Assembly (NCBI GenBank): GCA_964632995.1
Contig: CAZWDL010000068.1
Coordinates: forward strand, 1 to 38,542
Direction: 5' to 3'
DNA from: CAZWDL01 sp964632995
GTDB taxonomy: Bacteria; Bacteroidota; Bacteroidia; Chitinophagales; Saprospiraceae
DNA length: 38,542 bases
The position numbers and the translations under genes are program-made. Shown piece by piece: positions 32,778 through 38,542 of this stretch. Below the pieces are notes generated by a model. The model did no database searches and was not told the origin of the DNA. It saw only the letters and a program-made list of their open reading frames with translations. Position 1 is the stretch's first letter. Every line of letters starts with the position of its first letter.

Positions 32778-33197
32778 ATGTCTTTTGATACAAAAGCACT
32801 GCATCACGAGCTCGGCTTTCGTACTTCCCGTTCCTCAGGAAGTGGCGGACAACACGTCAACAAAGTAGAAACACGGGTCGAACTGCTCTTCGACGTGGAG
32901 GATTCCAATTTACTTTTCGAGAAACAAAAGCAACTGATCCGGCAACGCCTGAAGTCGCGCATCAATAAGGAAGGAATACTCATCATCGCCAACCAGGAAT
33001 CGCGTTCCCAGGCGCGCAATAAGGAAGCAGCTATCGCTCAATTTGACGAACTGATCAAAAAGGCGCTGCGTCCTCGCAAGAAGCGAAAAAAGGTGAAGCG
33101 TTTGACCGCCCATCCCGAAAAACGCCTGCGCAATAAAAAGCGGCGCTCGGAGAAGAAGTCGATGCGGGAGAACCCGCGGGCGGGAAGAGATTATTAA
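32778..33197 (+). CDS. arfB: Alternative ribosome-rescue factor ArfB (GGQ release factor-like)
   Basis: A 139-residue protein that hydrolyses peptidyl-tRNA on stalled ribosomes without a stop codon. The catalytic GGQ is at residues 23-25 in 'SGSGGQHVNKVETRVELLF'. There is no codon-recognition domain. The C-terminus from about residue 95 is very basic ('RPRKKRKKVKRLTAHPEKR'), as in ArfB/ICT1 proteins, and enters the mRNA channel. The length matches ArfB (140). It starts from its own unit; the repeat region follows. Confidence 0.95.
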   Translation: MSFDTKALHHELGFRTSRSSGSGGQHVNKVETRVELLFDVEDSNLLFEKQKQLIRQRLKSRINKEGILIIANQESRSQARNKEAAIAQFDELIKKALRPRKKRKKVKRLTAHPEKRLRNKKRRSEKKSMRENPRAGRDY

Positions 33198-33402
33198 GAC
33201 AGGAGCACAGAGTTACTGCGTTTTCTTCAGCGGACGCCGCGCCTCGGCTTGGGGCACCCTGCAAGCATAGCGCGCAAAGGGCAGCTGTGCCGGCAGTAAG
33301 TGGCACGCAGAGCCGCAGAGAACACAAAGGGCAGCGCCGGCCTTTCTTCTTCCAGGAAAGGAACTATTCAGTCGCCGCTGCGCGGCGATATTTTTAATTT
33401 TC

Positions 33403-33462
33403 GCCACGGATCACACGGATTTTCACAGATTTCCCAAAATGAAAATCCGTGTGATCCGTGGC
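33403..33462. repeat. Perfect 22 bp inverted repeat, 16-base loop
   Basis: The arms at 33403-33424 and 33441-33462 are exact complements and contain gccacggatcacacggat. The loop repeats 'tttcacagatttccc'. No T-run follows the stem. A repetitive palindrome or transcript-end structure is the likeliest reading. Confidence 0.75.
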
Positions 33463-33561
33463 TTCTTTGAAAAACTTGCCCGGCAAAGCAGGATGATGAA
33501 TAGTAACCCTAAAAAAACAAAGAGGAGATTAGAAGAACCGTCAACAATCCCCGAATATTTG

Positions 33562-33569
33562 TAATTTTG
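33562..33569 (+). promoter_or_regulatory. -7 box TAATTTTG upstream of the ChaN-like gene
   Basis: Exact TAnnTTTG, 19 bases before the ATG at 33589. The upstream TTG element is not seen at the expected distance. Confidence 0.45.
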
Positions 33570-33588
33570 GCGAAAGCTTACACTACGA

Positions 33589-34458
33589 ATGCAATATTTG
33601 TTCTTCCTCCTGCTGTTTATAAGCCTTCCCTTTATGGCCACCGCACAATCGCTCCATGCCTTCCAGCTATTCAATAGCCAGGGAGAAAAAGTAGAATTCG
33701 ATGAAATGGTCGCTGTTCTTCGGGAGGCTGATGTGGTTTTCTTTGGTGAGCAGCACAACAATCCTATCGCCCACTGGATGCAACTGGAAATCAGCCGGCG
33801 CTTTCTCGAAGCCGAAGGTGCACAACTCATTCTCGGCGCTGAGATGTTCGAAGCTGATGACCAACTATTGCTGAATGAATACCTGACAGGGGTGATCGCC
33901 GAGAAGAATTTTGAGCAGGAGGCCCGGGTATGGAATAACTACCAGACCGACTACAAACCGCTGGTCCTGCTGGCCAAAAATAACGACCTGCCCTTTATCG
34001 CCACCAATATTCCGCGGCGCTATGCCAATCTCGTATTCCGGGAAGGACTGGAATCCCTGGATCAGCTCTCCATGCAGGCTAAATCCTACATAGCTCCTCT
34101 TCCGATAAGCATCGACTTCGAGCTGCCCGGCTATAAAAACATGATGCGCATGATGAACAACCACGGTGGGGAAGGCAGCACCAAACTGGTACAGGCACAA
34201 GCCATCAAGGACGCTACGATGGCCCACTTCATCGCCACCAGCTGGGAGGAAGATCACCTTTTCCTGCACTTCAACGGCAGCTATCATTCCGATAATAAGG
34301 AGGGCATCCTCTGGTACCTTGAGCGCTACCGGCCAGGGCTGAATGTGCATACGATCAGCACGGTCAGCCAAGAGAACGTCGATACGCTTCTCGAAGAACA
34401 TAGCGGCAAGGCAGACTACATCTTATGCGTTCCCAACAACATGACCAAAACTTATTAA
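33589..34458 (+). CDS. ChaN-family (Tiki/haem-binding) exported protein
   Basis: A 289-residue exported protein with signal peptide 'MQYLFFLLLFISLPFMATAQ'. The ChaN/Cofac_haem_bdg core shows 'ADVVFFGEQHNNPIAHWMQL', 'LILGAEMFEADDQLLLNEYL', 'IATNIPRRYANLVFREGL', 'IKDATMAHFIATSW' and 'HFNGSYHSDNKEGILWYL', with the two active/haem-site E-H and H-x-D pairs. ChaN binds haem dimers in Campylobacter, and Tiki relatives are metalloproteases, so iron/haem uptake or peptidase roles are both possible. No lipobox is present. The cytochrome lipoprotein gene follows 56 bases on. Confidence 0.88.
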   Translation: MQYLFFLLLFISLPFMATAQSLHAFQLFNSQGEKVEFDEMVAVLREADVVFFGEQHNNPIAHWMQLEISRRFLEAEGAQLILGAEMFEADDQLLLNEYLTGVIAEKNFEQEARVWNNYQTDYKPLVLLAKNNDLPFIATNIPRRYANLVFREGLESLDQLSMQAKSYIAPLPISIDFELPGYKNMMRMMNNHGGEGSTKLVQAQAIKDATMAHFIATSWEEDHLFLHFNGSYHSDNKEGILWYLERYRPGLNVHTISTVSQENVDTLLEEHSGKADYILCVPNNMTKTY

Positions 34459-34514
34459 ATCCGAAACAAGGTCCCCTGTAATCCGTTATCATGGCAATGA
34501 ATTACGGAAATACT

Positions 34515-34937
34515 ATGAAACTGAAATACATACCGCTTCTGCTTATTCCCCTCCTTACCCTAGTGTATTGCGACAGCAATCCCTACCAGCAGGGCGAAAT
34601 CCTCTACAACAACTTCTGCGCCAACTGCCATATGGAAAACGGGGAAGGCCTGCAGGGCCTCATCCCGCCCCTGGCCGGCGCCGATTGGATGAAAAACAAT
34701 CAGGAGGATCTGGCCTGCATTATCCGCTACGGCATGAAAGGCCCTATCGAGGTCAATGGCCGTACCTATAACCAGGCGATGCCGGGTGTTCCCGAACTCT
34801 CCGGCTTCGAGATCACTAATGTCATTAACTTCATCAATCACGCCTGGGGCAATGATTACGGATACGTCAAATACGAATCGGTGAATAATGCACTGGAAGA
34901 ATGCGCCGATGCGGAGTATGGATCGAGTGAAAAATAA
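34515..34937 (+). CDS. Cytochrome c (monohaem) lipoprotein
   Basis: A 140-residue lipoprotein. Signal peptide 'MKLKYIPLLLIPLLTLVYC' has its lipid Cys at 19, and the haem motif CANCH is at 35-39. 'GLQGLIPPLAGADWM' and 'YNQAMPGVPELS' (probable axial Met) resemble cytochrome c551/552-like domains of Bacteroidota. It probably carries electrons in the periplasm. Start ATG 34515 is chosen because the two earlier ATGs (34491, 34497) precede a hydrophilic stretch that spoils the signal. It may be co-transcribed with the ChaN-like gene (inference). Confidence 0.85.
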   Translation: MKLKYIPLLLIPLLTLVYCDSNPYQQGEILYNNFCANCHMENGEGLQGLIPPLAGADWMKNNQEDLACIIRYGMKGPIEVNGRTYNQAMPGVPELSGFEITNVINFINHAWGNDYGYVKYESVNNALEECADAEYGSSEK

Positions 34938-34969
34938 TGCTTCCGGGAAGATAATGAAGCATCCAGCAG

Positions 34970-36628
34970 CTACCTTCCAGCACACCACTTCGCAAACTCC
35001 TCCGTACTAAAGTGATTCAGGCACTGTTCCGCTGTCAATCCTCCCTTACGGGCGGAGAGCACACCGTAGTGGATATCGTGGATGCCCTCCAGGCTATGAG
35101 CGTCCGGATTGATCGCGATGAGCACGCCTTTTTCCAGGGCATAGGGGATCCAGGTCCAGTCCAGGTCCAGCCGGTAAGGATTGGCGTTGATTTCAATGGC
35201 CACGCCGTTGGCCGCGCAGGCGTTGATGACGCGCTGATGATCGATGGGATACCCCTCCCGCGACAGCAACAGACGGCCCGTAGGGTGACCGAGGATGCTG
35301 GTATAGGGATTTTCGATGGCGCTAATCAGCCGCCGGGTTGCCTTTTCTTCATTCATGCGCAGGTTACTGTGCACCGAAGCAATGATGAAGTCGAACTCCG
35401 CCAGCAGATCTTCTTCGTAGTCCAGGGAGCCGTCGTTCAGGATATCGCTTTCAATGCCCTTGAAAATACGGAAGGGCGCCAGTTCCGCATTGAGGCGATT
35501 GATTTCCTCAAACTGCCGGCGCACCCGTTCCGGCGACAGGCCGTTGGCGTAAAAGGCGGATTTGGAATGGTCGGTGATCCCGAGATAAGCAAATCCCTCA
35601 TCGCGTGTATAGGTCGCCATCGCCTCGAGGCTGCCGATTCCGTCGCTGTAGGTGGTATGAGCATGAAGGATACCGCGCACATCCTGCTCCTCGACAAGCT
35701 CGGGCAGATTGCCGGTACGCGCCAGGTCCAGGGCCCATTCCTGTTCCCGCAGTTCGGGTGCGATATAGGGCAGGGCGACCTTATCAAAAATAGTGTGTTC
35801 ATCCACCAGGTGGCGAAAATCGACATCCGGATAGGCTTTGATAAAAGCCTCGAGGAAAGGTTCCGCTCCCGTTGTTCGAAACAGCTTGGAACCGAAGTCC
35901 CCGGGATTGCAAGGGAAGAGCCGCAAGGGCAGCTCGCTCTCTGTCTCAGCCGTGATATAGTTTCCGTCTCCTCCTGTCCGGCGAAGAACCTCCTTTTCAA
36001 AAAGCGGTTCCAGACTGCCGTTATAGCCGATGAGTATATCGATCGACTCAAGGGTGTTGCAACGCCGCCGGGTGGCGCCGGTCAGGCTGAGCCGGGCCTC
36101 CGGCAACTGCTCACTGATGTATTCCAATATCTGCTGCGCCTCCGCTTCCAGTGTGGCGTAGTGAAACTGATTTTTCGTGCGCTGATAATACTGGAGTTTT
36201 TTACGCAGGTCCTCCTGGGTCTTTTCCCCGAAGCCCTTGAGTTCGATCAGGCGGTTCTCGTTGACCGCATAGAGCAACTCACCGATACTTTCCGCGCCCA
36301 GGTCTTTCCAGATCACCCTGATTTTCTTGGGGCCAAAGCCTTTAATTGCCAGCATCTCCTGTACCCCTTTCGGCGTTTCTGACTTGTAGCGCTCCAGGGT
36401 CCGCATCTTCCCGGTATCCAGTAACTCCCGGATTTTTCCGCTGATGGCCTTCCCCACCCCTTTAATCTGGCTGATCTCATCGTCGCTCATCTCCTCCAGA
36501 GGGTGGTCGAGCTTGCGCAAGGTCATGTAGGCATTCTGATAGGAACGGATTTTATAGAGATTTTCTCCGTGCAACTCCATGATCTGCCCGAGAAATTGAA
36601 AGGTTCTGGCGATTTCTTTATTCGTCAT
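34970..36628 (-). CDS. polX: PolX-like DNA polymerase/PHP exonuclease with altered polymerase site
   Basis: A 552-residue PolX-family protein. The order is: HhH domains ('EISQIKGVGKAISGKIREL', 'LAIKGFGPKKIRVI'), polymerase palm (~160-260), PHP domain ('GILHAHTTYSDGIGSLEA', His322/His324/Asp329; 'GITDHSKSAFYANGL', 'FIIASVHS', 'LGHPTGRLLL', 'AIEINANPYRLDL', 'AINPDAHS'). The PHP metal site is intact, so 3'-5' exonuclease or AP-endonuclease activity is likely. The palm carries 'TGATRRR' and 'ESIDILI', so Ser195 stands where the first catalytic Asp of DxD is expected. 'LPLRLFP' replaces VDLR, so Pro234 stands for the third Asp. DNA synthesis is probably lost. Convergent with the cytochrome gene. 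Confidence 0.9.
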   Translation of the reverse strand: MTNKEIARTFQFLGQIMELHGENLYKIRSYQNAYMTLRKLDHPLEEMSDDEISQIKGVGKAISGKIRELLDTGKMRTLERYKSETPKGVQEMLAIKGFGPKKIRVIWKDLGAESIGELLYAVNENRLIELKGFGEKTQEDLRKKLQYYQRTKNQFHYATLEAEAQQILEYISEQLPEARLSLTGATRRRCNTLESIDILIGYNGSLEPLFEKEVLRRTGGDGNYITAETESELPLRLFPCNPGDFGSKLFRTTGAEPFLEAFIKAYPDVDFRHLVDEHTIFDKVALPYIAPELREQEWALDLARTGNLPELVEEQDVRGILHAHTTYSDGIGSLEAMATYTRDEGFAYLGITDHSKSAFYANGLSPERVRRQFEEINRLNAELAPFRIFKGIESDILNDGSLDYEEDLLAEFDFIIASVHSNLRMNEEKATRRLISAIENPYTSILGHPTGRLLLSREGYPIDHQRVINACAANGVAIEINANPYRLDLDWTWIPYALEKGVLIAINPDAHSLEGIHDIHYGVLSARKGGLTAEQCLNHFSTEEFAKWCAGR

Positions 36629-37094
36629 GATGTACCATACGTTAATAATAGAGTTTTTGCGATAGGAGTCCTGAGGTGGCTATACTGACGTCGAAAGGGT
36701 TTGAGAAAGTTCTCAAACCAATTTACGTCGAGTATGAAATTGATCTTTTCCTCCCCCCGATTATCCTGTCGCAACAACTCTGATAATTCCAAAGTTACTA
36801 GTGCGCCGGGCACTAGAAGCCATCCTGGCTTTAGCACCGCAGGTAAAGAATTTGCAAAAGGTCCCTGTATGCTCTGCGACCTTTGCGCCTTTGCGTGGGG
36901 TTCAAAAACGTCTTTTCGCGCCAGCGAAAAGCTACTCGTCGACACACTAACCTATTAGCTGCGCTGAGAAGGGGCCGCACGCAAAGGTCAGTGCGGTCTG
37001 CACTGGTCTAAACCGGATTATTCATTTTGAATAGTCTCACGGAGAACCTCCAGACCTTTTCACTGAAGTAAAAAGAGAAAAGATCAAGCTTGCC
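36629..37094. other. 466 bp non-coding region with repeats
   Basis: It contains the polX promoter region (minus strand), a 10 bp perfect hairpin (36698-36707 with 36710-36719), the string 'aaaccaatttacgtcgagta' (36714-36733), which matches 9185-9204 except one base, and the second copy of the 'ctttgcgcct' repeat. No gene seen on either strand. Confidence 0.75.
36881..36935. repeat. Dispersed 'ctttgcgcct' repeat, copy 2
   Basis: Matches 11256-11311 with several changes: ctttgcgcctttgcgtggg, then cgtcttttcgcgccagcg and 'aaaagct'. The similarity continues weakly downstream ('aaggggccgcacgcaaagg'). Confidence 0.7.
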
Positions 37095-37736
37095 TCACCC
37101 CCGGTTATTGAGAAACGCGATAATGGTTCGCACCTGTGCTTCCGCGAACAGCTCGACGATTTCGTCGTCCATTAGCAGCAGGGCATCCTCGTAATTATCA
37201 AAGAAGAGATGTTCCACCAGCATGGCCGGCATCAAGGTGCGTTGAATGATATAGAAGCGTGCTTCCTTATCGTGATCGTTATCGCTGGTATCGGAGCGCA
37301 TGGTGATCCGCCGGCCCAGCATTTCATCTACATGACGCCAGTGTATCTCGGCCATGAGGTCGGAGGCCGTTACGCCCGGCGTCGTGTAAACCTCAAAGCC
37401 ACGTGCCCGGTGCGAAGCGGAGGCGTTGGCGTGATTCGAAATGAGAATACCCTGCCGGTAGTTACGATAGTACCAGTTGGCCATTTCCACCCGGTAGACG
37501 AGAGAGAGATCGAGGTATTCGTGACTCAGCATCACGTAACGGATACCGAGGCGGGTGAGTTTTTCGGCAACGAGGTCCGTCATACGCCTGTTCCAAACGC
37601 CTTCGAAGAAAAACCCCGCCTCGTGGAATTCGCCGCGGCTGTGTTGAAACATTTTCGAGGGTGCGGTTACATAATTACCGGAGGGACTGAGCCCGCCGTG
37701 ACCGGCATCGAGAAAAACGCAGAAATTGTCATACAT
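37095..37736 (-). CDS. N-acetylmuramoyl-L-alanine amidase (Amidase_3-like)
   Basis: A 213-residue zinc amidase that cuts the MurNAc to L-Ala bond of peptidoglycan. The residues expected are His13 ('LDAGHGG'), Glu45 ('FEGVWNRR'), His102 ('ISNHANAS') and Glu175 ('LVEHLFFDN'), all present. There is no signal peptide and no binding module, so the protein may need another route out of the cell, or act on recycled or phage-type substrates. It has its own short unit, and the FKBP gene upstream is divergent. Confidence 0.88.
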   Translation of the reverse strand: MYDNFCVFLDAGHGGLSPSGNYVTAPSKMFQHSRGEFHEAGFFFEGVWNRRMTDLVAEKLTRLGIRYVMLSHEYLDLSLVYRVEMANWYYRNYRQGILISNHANASASHRARGFEVYTTPGVTASDLMAEIHWRHVDEMLGRRITMRSDTSDNDHDKEARFYIIQRTLMPAMLVEHLFFDNYEDALLLMDDEIVELFAEAQVRTIIAFLNNRG

Positions 37737-37794
37737 GCGATACTGGTTTTTTGAATTTCGCTGGATGCGAAAGATACAAAAGATTGCGTTTACT

Positions 37795-37802
37795 TATCTT
37801 TG
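37795..37802 (+). promoter_or_regulatory. -7 box TATCTTTG, 188 bases before the FKBP lipoprotein gene
   Basis: Exact TAnnTTTG. A TTG at the proper spacing is not seen. If used, the transcript would have an unusually long leader (about 180 bases) with a cccgcc/ggcggg stem around 37825-37851. Confidence 0.45.
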
Positions 37803-37990
37803 CCGCCGCCCCAGAAAGGATTGCCCGCCTCCGAAAGAGGCAGCGGCGGGTAAAAGGACCGAAAGGGGATCGGGAACGGCAGAGGTACGCTGTCCGCTTT
37901 TTGCTGTCTGCTCAGCAACCAACAGCCCTTCAAAAAGGCCTCATTTTAATCTTGAACACACACTGTATTTAAAAACAAACAACCTTTCCT

Positions 37991-38455
37991 ATGCATCGAT
38001 TAATTTTTGTACTGACCTTACTCCCCGTTCTTTTCCTCAGCGCCTGTAGCAAGGACGACGATGAGCGAAACCAGACGGAAATCGACCGGGAACAGATTCT
38101 ACAACACCTCGCCGACAACAACATCGACGCCGAGGAACACGAATCGGGCCTCTTCTATCTGATCACCCGCGAAGGCAATGGGGAGAAGCCCGGCATACAA
38201 AATGAAGTAACGGTAAAATACAAAGGTTCCCTCCTGAACGGCACCGTATTTGATCAGACGAACGGCGATGACAGCATCACTTTTCCCCTGGGGAGCCTCA
38301 TTCCCGGCTGGCAAATCGGCATTCCGCTGATCGATAAAGGCGGCGCCGGTACTTTATTTCTGCCTTCGGCACTGGGATACGGCCCACAGGGCGTCGGCTC
38401 CATCCCCCCCAATTCTGTCCTGATCTTCGACATCGAATTGGTGGATTTCCAGTAA
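37991..38455 (+). CDS. FKBP-type peptidyl-prolyl cis-trans isomerase lipoprotein
   Basis: A 154-residue lipoprotein with lipobox LSAC (Cys19). After an acidic linker (residues 21-50) comes the FKBP fold: 'VTVKYKGSLLNGTVFDQTNG', 'ITFPLGSLIPGWQIGIPLID', 'GGAGTLFLPSALGYGPQGVG' and 'PPNSVLIFDIELVDFQ'. The key aromatic and Asp residues of the FKBP pocket (Tyr, Phe-Asp, Trp, Tyr) are visible. It helps fold proteins at the cell envelope. It is the last gene; the remaining 87 bases show no feature. Confidence 0.93.
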   Translation: MHRLIFVLTLLPVLFLSACSKDDDERNQTEIDREQILQHLADNNIDAEEHESGLFYLITREGNGEKPGIQNEVTVKYKGSLLNGTVFDQTNGDDSITFPLGSLIPGWQIGIPLIDKGGAGTLFLPSALGYGPQGVGSIPPNSVLIFDIELVDFQ

Positions 38456-38542
38456 AAAATTGGAGGATTGAATGGCTAGTGTCTTCAGCACTAAATCTCT
38501 ACTACCATAGACTCGTTCTTTTCCGCCTGTCCTTCGTTAGAG

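Larger units (their letters stand above)
33198..33588. other. 391 bp non-coding region with two repeats
   Basis: It holds an inverted relative of the 'ctttgcgcct' repeat (33302-33332, reading ggcacgcag...aaaggg) and a perfect 22 bp inverted repeat (33403-33424 with 33441-33462, gccacggatcacacgg...). A -7 box for the ChaN-like gene ends the region. No gene seen. Confidence 0.75.

Noticed and set aside
35012..36382. A 456-codon open frame antisense to polX
   Set aside because: No family pattern, and it mirrors the sense codons of a gene with intact PHP motifs. Shadow frame.
38456..38542. Final 87 bases
   Set aside because: No gene start, hairpin or repeat visible; too short to judge.

Overview
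This window looks like a contig from a Bacteroidota genome, most likely a Saprospiria (Lewinella-like) or related lineage. The evidence is moderately GC-rich coding DNA, spaced TTG...TAnnTTTG-type promoter elements with few Shine-Dalgarno sites, Bacteroidota-restricted families (DUF2490, DUF6249, DUF5117/5118 metalloprotease, PepSY-like, WG-repeat, RHS fragments) and a dihydroorotase with the QVH variant. A run of 10 N inside pntB shows it is a draft or metagenome assembly. I see no rRNA, tRNA or CRISPR array.

Layout. 1-2267: a three-gene proton-translocating transhydrogenase operon (pntA split in two, then pntB; the first is cut by the window edge). 2362-3606: two exported proteins (PepSY-like, DUF2490-like barrel). 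3956-7545: an SPFH/stomatin-like protein and a large secreted zinc metalloprotease. 7955-11500: an accessory, AT-richer and decayed island. It holds an AAA/DUF4143 ATPase, the remains of a small-protein plus HNH endonuclease pair interrupted by two tandem MITE-like elements, two RHS fragments and several repeats. 11633-20566: housekeeping and metabolic genes, namely two SDR reductases, two outer-membrane proteins, a class III CoA-transferase, the NAD(P)HX repair enzyme, a sirtuin, a UbiA prenyltransferase and Maf. 20903-24229: a 1108-residue exported WG-repeat protein. 24909-27853: a 2H phosphoesterase, a SpoU methyltransferase, and a divergent regulatory module (DUF6249 membrane protein facing an ECF sigma/anti-sigma pair). 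28014-38455: pyrC, purK, cryptochrome DASH, arfB, a ChaN-like protein, a cytochrome c lipoprotein, a PolX-like protein with a damaged polymerase site, an amidase and an FKBP-type PPIase lipoprotein.

How genes work together. The transhydrogenase, the NAD(P)HX repair enzyme, the NAD-dependent sirtuin and the SDRs are all connected with nicotinamide nucleotides, though only the SDR-sirtuin pair (ATGA overlap) looks co-translated. The most convincing small system is the ECF module. The sigma factor gene and the divergent DUF6249 gene carry near-identical promoters (GTAACCCC-N14-CGTCAAAGA), which suggests the sigma factor drives both itself and the small membrane protein while a coupled membrane anti-sigma holds it back.

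Repeats are abundant between genes: two copies of a ~160 bp hairpin element ending in a 'tttagaagttta' motif, three TA-flanked MITE-like elements with different terminal repeats but similar hairpin tips, a 105 bp tandem duplication containing a 41 bp sequence also present about 5 kb away, and a dispersed 'ctttgcgcct' family. They explain most of the long non-coding gaps.
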